From: Sophora flavescens
Lineage: Eukaryota; Streptophyta; Magnoliopsida; Fabales; Fabaceae
DNA: 64,000 nt
NCBI GenBank assembly: GCA_030762895.1
Contig: CM061070.1
Coordinates: forward strand, 100,892,759-100,956,758
Direction of reading: 5' to 3'
The position numbers and the translations under genes are program-made. Below are positions 36,150 through 45,977 of this stretch, in pieces. Under the pieces are notes generated by a model that made no database searches, was not told the origin of the DNA, and worked only from the letters and a program-made list of their open reading frames with translations. Within the stretch, counting starts at the first letter, position 1, and the number at the start of each line of letters is the position of its first letter.

Positions 36150-37060
36150 TTACTTACAATATTTTCCGCTATTGACAAGACAGGCAAGATTAGAGGTGAG
36201 CTCTTCTACCTTCTATTGAAGTTTGACAACTTCTTCAGATTGTGGCGTCTCAACTATGATCTCAGCTTTAAGCTTACTGTTTTCCTGAGACAGTTTGTCG
36301 CACTCTTGAGTCTTATGTTCATGCTCTTTTAGGAGTTTCACATATTGACTCTTAAGTGTTCTGAACGCCTTAGTTAAGTAGTTAGATTACTCAATCAATT
36401 CATCATAGGCATCTTGTAAATCCTTAAAATCAGAAATTACCTCTGAGTCTGAGTCTGAGTCAGCATCTGCCATGAGGCATAGATTTGCCTCTTCGCCTTC
36501 TGCATCTTCATCGGATGAGCTGCCATCAAGATCTTCCCAAGTTGCCATCATCCCTTTCTTTTTCTTTTTATAGAAATTTTTGAAGGGTTGCTTTTGCAAC
36601 TGAGGACATTAAGATTTGATATGTCCTGCCTTCTTACATTCATAGCATACAATAGAACTTTTGTCAGAACTATTGTTCTCTTTGAAGTATTTTTATTTAT
36701 TGAACTTCTTGAAAGGTTTCTGAAACTATTCTTTTTCCATAACTTCCTCATTTTTCTAGTTAGTAATGACATTTCATAATCACTGTATGAGTCTTCTTCA
36801 GAAGCGTCTGACTCTGGATTTGATTCTTCAACCTTTAGAGCTTTTGAAGAACCTTTCTCTGCCTTGAGAGGAATGGACTTTCCTTTTTTATTTGAGCTGT
36901 CTTCATTCAGCTCCTGCATGTTCATATACTTGTAGAGTTCCAAGAAGATCACTCATCTGAAGGGTTGTCAGATCTTTGGCTTGAGTTATTGCTGTAACAG
37001 GTCTCCACTGTTAGGGCAGACTCCTTTGAATGCTAGCTTTTGGAGCAAATCGTCAAGATT
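36150..37060 (-). pseudogene. SIRE/Maximus-type Ty1 gag C-terminal fragment
   Basis: Minus-strand frames give TAITQAKDLTTLQMSDLLG and LQVYEH (about 36930-37010) and an acidic region with SNPESDASEEDSYSDYEMSL. Next is a degraded zinc-knuckle region (YECKKAGHIK-like, about 36610-36660), then FKNFYKKKKKGMMATWEDLD and ANLCLMADADSDSDSEV. The LCLMAD word is typical of SIRE-lineage gag. Frame changes at about 36600 and 36750 and a stop near 36385 break it. It is an isolated fragment in the same orientation as, but separate from, the SIRE-like element at 56750-62608. Confidence 0.7.
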
Positions 37061-37213
37061 ATGCATTTAGTGTATTTGGCTGGAACTTCAACACTTTTCA
37101 ATATTTATGTTTTGAGTATCGGTGAGATGAATCTATCTTTTTTTCCTTGGTTAAACGGATGGAAAGGGAAAATCATGAGAAGTCACGTTGTGGGTACAGG
37201 GTGATGGCTAAAC

Positions 37214-37474
37214 GTGAGTGATTTCAATGGATTTATGACTTGTCATCTTTGTGCATTTCCCATATTAGTGTCAAAAGGGCAATGTTCAAAGTGTAAACTC
37301 CCTGCAAATATAACGTTTTTTGATGCTGCTAGGTTCATTGATATTCTTGGAATTATTATTGGTTATGATGTTGCCTTTACTGTGGAAAGTGAAGGATTTT
37401 TCCACAAGCTAATTTCTAAGAACACCTCAAATATAACAGTATCCTCATCCTTGCCTATGAAGTTTACGTACTAA
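37214..37474 (+). CDS. Unrecognised small Cys-rich ORF
   Basis: Open for 86 codons from GTG; the first ATG is at 37235, leaving 79. The N-terminal part has two CxxC pairs, TCHLC and QCSKCK, spaced 13 residues apart, like a small zinc ribbon. The rest is hydrophobic and ordinary in composition (FFDAARFIDILGIIIGYDVA). No family was recognised and no signal peptide is evident. It lies between a dead gag fragment and a TA microsatellite and may be an exon of a captured gene. Codon use looks protein-like, but that impression is untested. Confidence 0.3.
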   Translation: MSDFNGFMTCHLCAFPILVSKGQCSKCKLPANITFFDAARFIDILGIIIGYDVAFTVESEGFFHKLISKNTSNITVSSSLPMKFTY

Positions 37475-37548
37475 CTTACAAGAGGATTTTGAAATTGGTG
37501 TGGTAATAAAAGAGTACAGAGGTGAATAGATTTGATAATAATATTAAG

Positions 37549-37551
<3 letters not shown>

Positions 37552-37613
<62 letters not shown>
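37552..37613. repeat. (TA)n microsatellite
   Basis: TA run of about 30 units. The sequence on either side (37475-37850) is AT-rich with no supported gene. Confidence 0.95.
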
Positions 37614-37614
<1 letters not shown>

Positions 37615-37849
37615 AATATTGATTAGCTTATGAGTTATGGCTTTGAACAATTATATTATTATTATTGAATGGTCATGTGAAGGTTCATTATGTGTTGATA
37701 TTGAATATGATAATATATGATTTTTTTTATAGGCGAGAATATATTATTATGATGACTATATTTTTGCATGTATTGATTATGAGTGAATTAATAATGATGA
37801 CGTACTTAGTGGAATGGATTGACCAAGTATGGTTATGAATCTTTAGGTA

Positions 37850-38632
37850 GGCAAATCGGGGAGCGGGAGACTCCGGTATATAAATAACATCGTCGGGGAC
37901 GAGGGGACCCCGTTAGATACCCCGGACGTTGAGGAGGGATGTTGATGTTTGCCGGAGGATACGGTATCTCCGGGGTATGAAATTAAAACCGTCAGGGTGG
38001 GGGACCTTGAGTGGACAATCCCAAGTAGACCCAAAGATTCAATATATATGATATGAAATATACCCGCTTATGAGTGAGATGCGATTTATGAGAAATGAGA
38101 CTAACGCAAGCCATTCCACAAGTACTCGTATGAAGAAAAAGATGTTTACTTGACATACTGTTTTCTCATGAAATTATTTGTGTATAAATGGTTCTGATAT
38201 GTTGCCTGGAAATGATTATTTGTTTATTTAATCGAGTGCTTGCTTGATCGTGTGACCTTATTTTTGTACTTGATTATGTATGACTGCATGTGTTTGGGGG
38301 AAACTCCCTCACTGAGTCAGTGGACTCACCCCACATTTAAGTTTTCAGCTGCAGGTATCTACGAAGATGCCAGAAGCCTTTTGGATAGATTGATGGGTTA
38401 TACTCTTAGTTTTGTGTTGTTTTAGTTAAACAGGACTTTGTAATTTACTTTTTTTTTTCTCTGTGTAGTTTGTTACTCTAATGTATTTATATTCATTGTT
38501 TTGTCATAAATAATGAATCTAATTACCTGTTTTGGATGAATCAAATTTACGTATGCCGGTGAGGCTGCGAAGGAGAAAGAGAAGGCTTTCCCTTTCGATC
38601 GGTCATGACTACAAAAAAATCGGGTCATGACA
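37850..38632 (+). repeat. Probable solo or partial Ty3 LTR
   Basis: It has GC-rich blocks (GGGGACGAGGGGACCCCG, CGGTATCTCCGGGGTATG), then CCCTCACTGAGTCAGTGG, then the ending CGGGTCATGACA at 38632. This composition and ending match the LTRs of Tekay/Del-type Ty3 elements. The left edge is unclear and no partner copy is in the window. Confidence 0.4.
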
Positions 38633-38633
38633 A

Positions 38634-39500
38634 GATGACTATGTAGTGTATCTTCAGGAGCATGAGGTTGATCTCCACGATGATGATGATCCTATCAATT
38701 TTAAGGAGGCAATCTCTAGCTCTCATGCTTCTGATTGGTTAAATGCTATGCATGATGAGTTGACTTCTATGTCTCATAATATTGTTTGGGATCCCGTAGA
38801 ATTACCAATTGGTTGCAAACCTGTTGGATGTAAATGAGTTTTCAAAACCAAGCACAGTCCAGATGGTAGAATTGAAAGATACAAAGCCAGACTAGTAACA
38901 AAAGGTTATAGTCAAAGAGAAGGCGTCGATTATAAGGAGACTTTCTCACCGGTCTCTATCAATGATGCTTTGCGAGTTGTAATGACTTTGGTTGCTCATT
39001 TCAATTTAGAACTTCACCAAATGGATGTGAAGATGACTTTTATGAATGAAGACCTTGCTGAAGATGTTTATATGGTTCAGCATGAAGGTTTTGTTGAAAC
39101 AGGCAAAGAGAGGTTGGTTTGCAGGCTGAAAAAGTAGGCAATGGTGTCTAAAATTTGACCAAGTTGTCACTTATTTTGGCTTCAAGGAAAATGCCTCAGA
39201 CCAGTGCATTTACTTAAAGAATAGTGGGAGCGGATTTATAATTCTTGTTCTTTATGTTGACGATATTCTTCTTGCTAGCAGTTGCACTAATCTTTTGACT
39301 GAGACAAATTTAATATTGTGTAGCCACTTTGATATGAAAGACCTCGGTGATGGTTCAGTTGTTTTAGGCATCCTGCACTAAATCTTTTGACTGAGACAAA
39401 ATTAATGTTGTGTAGCCACTTTAATATGAAAGACCATGGTGATGCTTCAGTTGTTTTAGGCATCCAGATTCATCGTGATAGGTCATGTGGTGTTATAGGA
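38634..39500 (+). pseudogene. Ty1/copia RT relic with internal tandem duplication
   Basis: Plus-strand frames give FKEAISSSHASDWLNAMHDE, ERYKARLVTKGYSQREGVDY, ETFSPVSINDALRVVMTLVA and HQMDVKMTFMNEDLAEDVYM, then after a deletion LYVDDILLAS (about 39250). These are successive RT motifs of copia pol. Stops at 38835 and 39135 inactivate it. About 95 bases at 39281-39375 are repeated at 39376-39470 with several differences. It begins right after the LTR-like end at 38632. Confidence 0.75.
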
Positions 39501-39796
39501 TTGTCTCAAAAAGGTATGATCTTGTGATCAAACTAGCGATTGATAAACTGATTTTTCATGAAATGGTTGCTCATATTTGTTTATGGAGGAATTGATTGGT
39601 ATGATCCTGTGCACATCTCAAATACTTGAAAATACTAAAAGTTGCATAAAAAATTATGAGGAAGCAAGATTAATTCAGGAATTACTAAATTGATCAAACA
39701 ATGATAAATAGATTATTCAATTGAAAACATATTCCTCCAGAAATCAGGAACAAATAAACCAGTTTAAAAACGAAAAAAATCACACACATATACAAC
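39501..39796. other. AT-rich flank of the UGT fragment
   Basis: No gene is seen. The right end is probably the 3' untranslated region of the glycosyltransferase remnant on the minus strand. Confidence 0.3.
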
Positions 39797-40048
39797 TTAC
39801 TCTTTCCCACCTTGCCATTTCATTGCTAGGCTAGAGAGTTCCTTCTTAGAGGAACCATTTTCATGTACCGCATAAGAAGCAGCAACGCTGAAGTCTTCAA
39901 TTCTTCGGCGTATTTGCAAGCTTTCATCGTCTTCCATTATTCTCTTTATAACTTTGGCAATTTCATCTCGTTTTACAATTCCAGTTTCATCAGCATCCTT
40001 TGTCCTCACTGCCACTTTAAGCACCTCTGTAAGCGTTACTGCATTCAT
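39797..40048 (-). pseudogene. C-terminal end of a family-1 UDP-glycosyltransferase
   Basis: The 83 codons match the last part of plant family-1 glycosyltransferases that move sugar from UDP-sugar onto small acceptors. MNAVTLTEVLKVAVR corresponds to the QRMNAVxLTEDLKVAxR segment just after the UDP-binding PSPG box. IVKRDEIAKVIKRIMEDDE, RRIEDFSVAASYAVHENGSS and LSSLAMKW fit the final helices, and the stop is at the usual place. The PSPG box and everything upstream are missing, and a stop lies in frame shortly upstream of the ATG. It is the best candidate for non-transposon sequence here. A copia LTR begins 148 bases away, so that insertion may have broken the gene, but the break is not visible. 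Confidence 0.75.
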
Positions 40049-40195
40049 TTTTGTTATGGTTCAATGCCTGAAAAATTGCAGCAAACAGAATATGTAAAGA
40101 AAATGCAGCAAAGTTCGAAGAACAGAAAAACTTACATGCAAGAAAGTTAAAGACTTAAAAAATAGAAAGATTAAGGAAGAGATAACACCAAGAAT

Positions 40196-40673
40196 TGTTA
40201 ACAAGGTTCGGACCAATTTCTCCTACATCCCCGGGACTGAATCCGACTTGAGAAGATCACTATGAATCAGAGTTTTCAGCTCCTTGTTACAATCACAGAA
40301 CTTGTTCATCAACCACCAAGTTCCCTAGATTTTCCCACAGTTCTCCCCTCTCTTAATTCTCCAGATTTTTGCTCACAAGTCTCTAATCTATATCTCAGAA
40401 TGAAAGTTTTTAATCTACATCACTCTACCCCTGAAATCATGGCTTTATATATACATAGCCTACAACAGAAAAGGAGAGAAAAAAGGACCCCAAGAACATA
40501 ATGAAGATGATTTTGTTTTAACCCTAACTGATTTTGTTGCATGAAGGCAAGACAGACTTGCGAGTGACAGCAGTAGAAGATGGGCCAGAGAGACAAGCAT
40601 CAGAGTGGCAGCAGAAGAAGATGGGCCAGAGAGAGTTGAACTTGGGCCAAGCCCAATGTACCATATCACAACA
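40196..40673 (-). repeat. 3' LTR of a minus-strand Ty1/copia element
   Basis: The ends are TGTTAACAAGG (40196) and ATATCACAACA (40673), giving TG...CA in either direction. On the minus strand the purine-rich CCAAGGCGGAGAAT lies just before its start, as a polypurine tract should. It follows the RNase H stop at 40749 by about 75 bases. The 5' LTR is not in the window, so the boundaries rest on the ends and tract only. Confidence 0.6.
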
Positions 40674-40748
40674 ATTCTCCGCCTTGGTACATTGAGATTG
40701 GACACTTGGAGCTTCTCAAATGCAGATTCATCTAGTCCAGTTTATTCA

Positions 40749-41485
40749 TCAATCAACTCTGATCCTCAGCAAATCCAGGCAGTGTTTGAATTTACTGAGT
40801 GTTACAGGCTTTGTTATCATGTCTGCAGGGTTGTCACTAGTATGAACTTTAGCAACTTCAACTTCAGATCTTTCAACAATGTCTCTGATGAAGTGTAGCC
40901 TGACATCAATGTGTTTGGTTCTCTCGTGACACATTTGATTTTTACACAAGTGTATCGCACTTTGGCTGTCACATAGAACACAGACAGATTTCTGATTCAA
41001 ACCCAGTTCTGAGACCAAACCCTTGATCCATAGAGCTTCTTTTATAGCTTCTGTTAAGGCTGCATATTCTGCCTCTGTGGTTGAGAGTGCCATAATATGT
41101 TGAAGTGATGCCTTCCAGCTGATTGTGTTGCCAAAGAGAGCGAATGCATACCCAGTAAGAGACCTCATCTTGTCTAGGTCTCCTGCATAATCTGAGTCCA
41201 CAAAACCCTGAACCTATTGAGATGTGTCACTGCCTTTGCAGTATACTAAACCTGTTTCCTGAGTACCTCTGAGATATCTTAGCACCCATTTGACATCTTG
41301 CCAATGTTCCTTGCCCGGATTTCCCATAAACCTGCTGGTTACATTGACAGCATGAAAAATTTCAGTCCTAGTGCATACCATAGCATACATTATGCTTCCA
41401 ATGGCATTGGCATATGGAACTTTCATCATCTGTTCCTTGTCTTCAATAGTGTCTGGTGACTGAGTGGATGAGAGCCTAAAGTGTG
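40749..41485 (-). pseudogene. Ty1/copia RT end and RNase H, split by the Athila-like tandem
   Basis: The minus strand encodes the end of RT (VPYANAIGSIMYAMVCTRTE, DVKWVLRYLRGT) and then RNase H with YAGDLDKMRSLTGYAFAL, STTEAEYAALTEAIKEALW, SQSAIHLCKN and RTKHIDVRLHFIRD. This is the classic copia order and is intact to its stop at 40749. It continues the reading frame at 51927-52458: removing the 10.4-kb insert and one GTGTG copy restores VPLATH then FRLSSTQSP. The element was therefore largely open when hit, although its 5' side is now missing. Confidence 0.85.
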
Positions 41486-42933
41486 TGATAAGCCTCTGGC
41501 TTATCTAGTTTTATAACTAGTTAGACTGTGGTTTTTGTGCAAATTATTCGAGTTCAATCTCGTTTTCGCCCAAATTTGGCTTTGTTTTGTTCCTAAGTAG
41601 GCTTTGACTCGTTCTAGGCATTTTTAGTAGTTTTTAGTCTATTTTGAATAGAATTATGCTTTGTGTTTCTTTTTTATTGTTTCAGGTTAGAAGTGAAGCT
41701 CCGAGAGTCAAGGAAAGTCAAGAAACAGTGGAAATTTCCATTCTGGAGATACTCGCCTCGCGAAAGGATGCTCGCCTCGCGAGCCTGAAGACCAGCCTAA
41801 GAAGCAACAGTCACCTTTTCTGTCTCGCCTTGCAAGTCACAAGCTCGCCTCGCGATCCCGAAGGCCTGACTGTGCCAGAGAGGTCATCTTTTCGGTCTCG
41901 CCTCGCTAGTCACAGTTCGCCTCGCTAGAATTCAAACTCAGGATGGAGCCAAAACTGAAATTCGCCCCGCGAGAGGATGATCGCCTCGCGAGAGTCCAAT
42001 TTGAAAGCACGCCAAAACTAATTTTCACGTCGCGAGAGTATGCTAGCCCCGCGAAAGGGCGAGAAAAAGAATCCCTATATATTGCTGTTTCAGATCAGAT
42101 TTGAGGGAGCTCTCTGGGGAGAATCCGAATCCTAGTAGTTTTTCCACTGTTTAGAGTAGCGTTTAGGCCAGTTTCTTGTCTCTTTGGAGCTGCTTCTCCC
42201 TTTTTCTTTTCTTATTTTACTATGGAGGTTATGTCCGATTATTTGTCTATGAGCATGAGGAACTAATCCCCTCGTCTGAGGGAACAATGAAGCCACCCAT
42301 GGCGGTGTAGATTCGATGTGATGTATGTCTTTCTCCCTTTTTTCAATTAATGTTTTCCAATTCTGATTTGATTGGGTTGATCATATGCTTGCGTGATTGA
42401 CTTGTTAACGTTGATGAGGCTTAGTCAGCGATTCGCGTTTAGAACTTGAATTGGGATCATCGATCGAATATTGCACGAGAGTGAGTAGGAGATCGGTGCA
42501 ACCTTATAGGGAACAAGAATTAACAGAGTTTGATGATTAGGATTATGAGACCTAGTAAGTAATTAATCCAATCTTCGAATACGTCCTAATGAGCACGACA
42601 GTGGATTTAGGAGAATTTGGGGGTCCCGGTTGACATTGTAATTGAACTTAGGGAGGAATTCATCATCACTTGGGTATGCATATTGGGTAGGTGGATTTGT
42701 GACCTTGGACATTTTAATTTCAGATTTTTAGTTAATTATTTTATTAGATTTGTTAATTTGAATTCGATCCTATTTTCTCTCTCTCAACCACCTTCTGTTA
42801 CTTGACCAAACGTATCGGATTTCCCGCGGATTAGTTGAATTGGTAGCCCAATCCTTGTGTTCGACCTCGGTAAATTCTTACCGTGTTATTTTATTACTTG
42901 CGACGACCCGGTACACTTGCCGGTGACTCATCA
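41486..42933 (+). repeat. Athila-like LTR 1
   Basis: It runs TGATAAGCC to GACTCATCA. From about 41754 to 42060 it holds ten variants of TCGCCTCGCGAG, followed by the TATA box CCCTATATATTG at about 42070 and a leader. Compared with LTR 2 and LTR 3 it has several private bases, for example ACTAGTTAG against ACTAGATAG. Confidence 0.9.
41754..42060 (+). promoter_or_regulatory. Array of TCGCGA-centred words upstream of the LTR TATA box
   Basis: Ten copies or variants of TCGCCTCGCGAG lie in about 300 bases, for example near 41755, 41770, 41823, 41841, 41897, 41919, 41962, 41980, 42028 and 42047. Spacing is irregular. The core TCGCGA is a perfect palindrome with two CpGs. The array ends just before the TATA-like TATATATTG at about 42072. 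The same arrangement is in LTR 2 (about 46246-46560) and LTR 3 (about 50740-51055). Regulatory use is inferred. Confidence 0.5.
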
Positions 42934-42939
42934 AGTTTT

Positions 42940-42957
42940 TGGCGCCGTTGCCGGGGA
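42940..42957 (+). promoter_or_regulatory. Athila-type primer-binding site, unit 1
   Basis: TGGCGCCGTTGCCGGGGA, six bases after the LTR end. This is the tRNA-Asp-type site of Athila and related Ty3 elements. The second unit has it at 47432-47449. Confidence 0.85.
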
Positions 42958-43104
42958 TTGGCACAACCAATTTTCCTAATTTGTAGGGAAGTTTGATTAT
43001 TTGGATAAGTTATTTTTATTTTTATTTTTATTTACTATTATCTCTCTCTACTTCTTTGATTCCACTTGGTCTTGCCTTGTTTTGTATGCGAGGTACACGA
43101 GGGA

Positions 43105-44208
43105 ATGCTTCCGGGTTGCGAATATTGTAATGGAGACCATGACACTTGGAGTTGTCCGTTCTACTTCTCTCAAGAATATGTGGACTCATGCCATAATTTC
43201 TATGACAGCGTGCCCCAGGACAACTATCAGGGTCAGAATCAGTATTGGGGTTATATGAGAAGAGACCATCCGGGTTTTGCTTGGAGTAATGCTGGCGATG
43301 GTCTAGCTTGGCAACCACAACCTCAACAGAATTGGCAACAACAACCTCAACAGGATGGTGGAAGACAACCTTGGGAGTTGGCTCTTGAGAGAACAAATGC
43401 GGCAATTTATAAGTTGGCAATCTATACAGACACAGCATTTGAGAAGGCGAATGCGGCAATAGAGAAGTTGGGTCAGCTCGCAAAGCAACTAGATGAGCAT
43501 CTCCCAGGCACTTTCCCAGGTGATACCGAGAACAACCCTAAGAACCAATGCGAAGCCATAACAACTAGAAGCAGTAGGGTGTTGGGATCTAACTGGGATG
43601 CAACTAGTTCTCAGGGAGTTGAGGAAGACAAGGCCCCAGAACAACCACATGTTGAGGAAGAGCAACCTGAGAAAGAGGAATTGACAAGTGACAAGGCCCC
43701 GGAACAACCACATGTTGAGGAAGAGCAACCTAAGGAAGAGGAGTTGGCAAGGGACAAGGCACCGGAGCAAGGGGGTAGAGTTCAAAATGAAGATAAAGTG
43801 GTAGTGGATTTCACCATGCTTGCCAAGCAACCTGAAATTACTGCATTGGATAACTATGTTGGCTTACATGCATGTGTGGACATTGGTAAGTTAGACCCTC
43901 CCACTTGTCTGGCACACTTCCTCGAGAAAACACCATTTGACCCGAGAGGAAGTGAGTTCATATTTGCAGAGGTCAATGGAGTTTTCACACTCAGGCCAGG
44001 TGAAATTATGAATAGAGTCGTATTCTTGCCGAAAGGGCCACTTCACAAACCGTGGGATCCGGGTGGAGGATCTCACATGATGAGCGTCTCTTGGCCCTTG
44101 TGCCACAGGCTATGGGATCCAGGTGGATGCTTCTTAATAAGTCAAGCTAGTGACGTTAAAGAAGCGCTTATTGGGAGGCACCCCAAGCTAGGTATCCTTT
44201 ATTTTTAG
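43105..44208 (+). CDS. Gag-like protein of the Athila-like derivative, unit 1
   Basis: From the first in-frame ATG (43105) it is 367 residues; the frame is open upstream to 43066. Near the N-terminus CEYCNGDHDTWSC is a CX2CX3HX4C zinc knuckle of Athila gag form. Pro/Gln-rich sequence follows, then LGQLAKQLDEHLPGTFPGDT and NPKNQCEAITTRSS, which match the C-terminal half of Athila Gag. A 21-residue repeat starting DKAPEQPHVEEEQP occurs twice plus a partial copy. The last part encodes SDVKEALIGRHPK, whose DNA (GCGCTTATTGGGAGGCAC) normally lies after pol in this group. So gag is fused to post-pol sequence by a deletion of pol. The capsid N-terminal half is also missing. RNA binding is plausible for the knuckle. 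Confidence 0.65.
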   Translation: MLPGCEYCNGDHDTWSCPFYFSQEYVDSCHNFYDSVPQDNYQGQNQYWGYMRRDHPGFAWSNAGDGLAWQPQPQQNWQQQPQQDGGRQPWELALERTNAAIYKLAIYTDTAFEKANAAIEKLGQLAKQLDEHLPGTFPGDTENNPKNQCEAITTRSSRVLGSNWDATSSQGVEEDKAPEQPHVEEEQPEKEELTSDKAPEQPHVEEEQPKEEELARDKAPEQGGRVQNEDKVVVDFTMLAKQPEITALDNYVGLHACVDIGKLDPPTCLAHFLEKTPFDPRGSEFIFAEVNGVFTLRPGEIMNRVVFLPKGPLHKPWDPGGGSHMMSVSWPLCHRLWDPGGCFLISQASDVKEALIGRHPKLGILYF

Positions 44209-44317
44209 TTTTGTCATTTTCATTTATATATAAAAAAACTTGATTCGCCACGTGAATCCCACAGGTGGCACATGAGGCAGAAGCCCTGAATCTCAGAGGC
44301 TTGCTCACGCTTCTGTC

Positions 44318-44480
44318 TCGCGTCGCGAGGTATACTTTCGCCTCGCGATTCTGGGCATCATCATCTTTTGGAATTCCAGATTCACCTCGCGAGATACTAC
44401 TCGCCTCGCTATTCTGGAAAGTGTGAAAACAATTTTCCAGATTCGCCTCGCGAGTGATCTCTCGCCTCGCGAATCTGCAC
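44318..44480 (+). repeat. Second TCGCGA-word cluster, internal, unit 1
   Basis: Six copies of the same CGCCTCGCGA-type word as in the LTR lie between the gag stop (44208) and a splice-acceptor-like TTTAATTTGCAG (about 44489-44500). The second unit has the same cluster at about 48808-48970. This part of the interior is otherwise AT-rich, so the cluster is conspicuous. Confidence 0.6.
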
Positions 44481-44499
44481 TTAAGGTTTTAATTTGCAG

Positions 44500-45977
44500 G
44501 AGTTCTTCCAGGATGCTATGCAACAAAAGGGAGCCCATGAGACCAATTGGATGAGGGGGCAACCATGGAAACTTGATCAGGGAGCACCCTCTCCTCTACT
44601 CACTTTTGTTTTGTTTTTGTTTTTGTTTTTGTTTTTGTTTGTCGCTCTTGAATAATTTGAGAAGATCAAGAGTATGTGTATGAATGTGTGTCGGCAAGCT
44701 TGTTGGATTTTAATTAAATTAAGCATAGATTGATTGCATGAATTATTTTGACCATCGATGATTCCCCCTAGGTTCCGAAAATAGAAAAGTTGATCCCCAT
44801 GTGAAAAATTGAAAACTGAACTTTGAGAATTTTATTGTGATTACTTGATTTATGATAAGTTTGGGGTGAGGGGGTGCACACACTAGGAATTGTATCTCTG
44901 TCAAACAATTTGCAAAAATGTCCAGGTGAGGATTTGAGCCTCCAACCTTGTTTTTGATTGTGTGAATCACTGCTAAGTTGCACTTTCCCGGATTTGCTTG
45001 AATCTCTTCATGGATTGCATGTTTATGTGTTGCATCAAATGATTTAGGCAATTTTCTTTGAAATAACTACTTGGCCTAAAATGAACCATCCCTAATGCAT
45101 GTTCCCTAGTTAGCCACATTGAGCCTAATTAGCCTATTGTTTCTGGATGACCCTATATTATAAGCCAAAATCTGGAAAAACCATGTTAACCCAATCTTAG
45201 GATTAGGAGAGCATGGAAGCTTAGCAAGAGAAGGGTTGTGAGAAACTAAGTTTGGGGTGGCTACAAGGTGGTGTGTCATATTGGGGTGAGAAAAATAAAA
45301 ATAAAGGTTGAAACCCAAGGCAAAAAAAACAAAAACAAAAAAAAAATTGCCAAAAGAAAAGGGGCAAAACAGAAAAAAATAGCAAGGAAAAGGCTGTAGT
45401 CACCCGAGGCAAAAAGAAAAATGGAAAAAGGAATTTGAGTGGAATATGTGTCAAATGCTCATGCTCTCTTAGTTCCTAGGGACTTAAGCCTAGTATCCTT
45501 GAATATCCTACCCTTAGCCAGGCCCCATTTCAACCTTTATAAGACCTTCTGATGTTGCATGCATGTTTTCGTGGGAACCATTTTTGAGATGAAAATCAAA
45601 TCCGTGGGAAGTGCCCTTGATATGTGAAATTGAGTGAAAAGTTGATAGCCTAGACGAATTTGAGCGAATGAGTGAAATGTTACATACCCTTGTGAGGAAG
45701 GCAATTGTTTGAAATTGGTGATCTTCCTTTTGTGTGTGACTCTGATCCTCAACTTAGATTAATGCTTGCATGGATGATGAAGTTCTCAACTGTTTAAAGT
45801 AAATGAATGTGGGGATTACATTGATGTAAGGGGGGAAATCACTGGACAAAAACTGTTTTGTTAAGATTGTATGAAATTTGTGCGAAATCGATTGAGTCCC
45901 TTAAGCTTGCCAAGTCTTGAGTCCTTTTTGAGTTTTAGCTTGCTTGGGGACAAGCAAGGTTTAAGTTTGGGGTGTTT
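44500..45977 (+). other. Non-coding 3' interior of unit 1
   Basis: No supported ORF is present. It includes a (TTTTTG)n tract at about 44606-44640, an A-rich block at 45320-45370, and the terminal GGGGACAAGCAAGG...AAGTTTGGGGTGTTT polypurine-like region just before the LTR at 45978. Unit 2 (48990-50472) is almost the same. Confidence 0.6.

Noticed and set aside
41644..41928. A 94-104-codon frame repeated in all three Athila-like LTRs (also 46136-46450 and 50631-50945)
   Set aside because: It overlaps the TCGCGA-word array and promoter region, is absent from the divergent LTR at 43-1255, and has low-complexity Ser/Arg content. Repetition reflects LTR identity, not coding selection.
43489..43830. 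Minus-strand 113-codon frame over the gag-like gene (also 47981-48322)
   Set aside because: It is the complementary strand of the Glu/Gln-rich gag repeat, giving an artificial Leu-rich translation.
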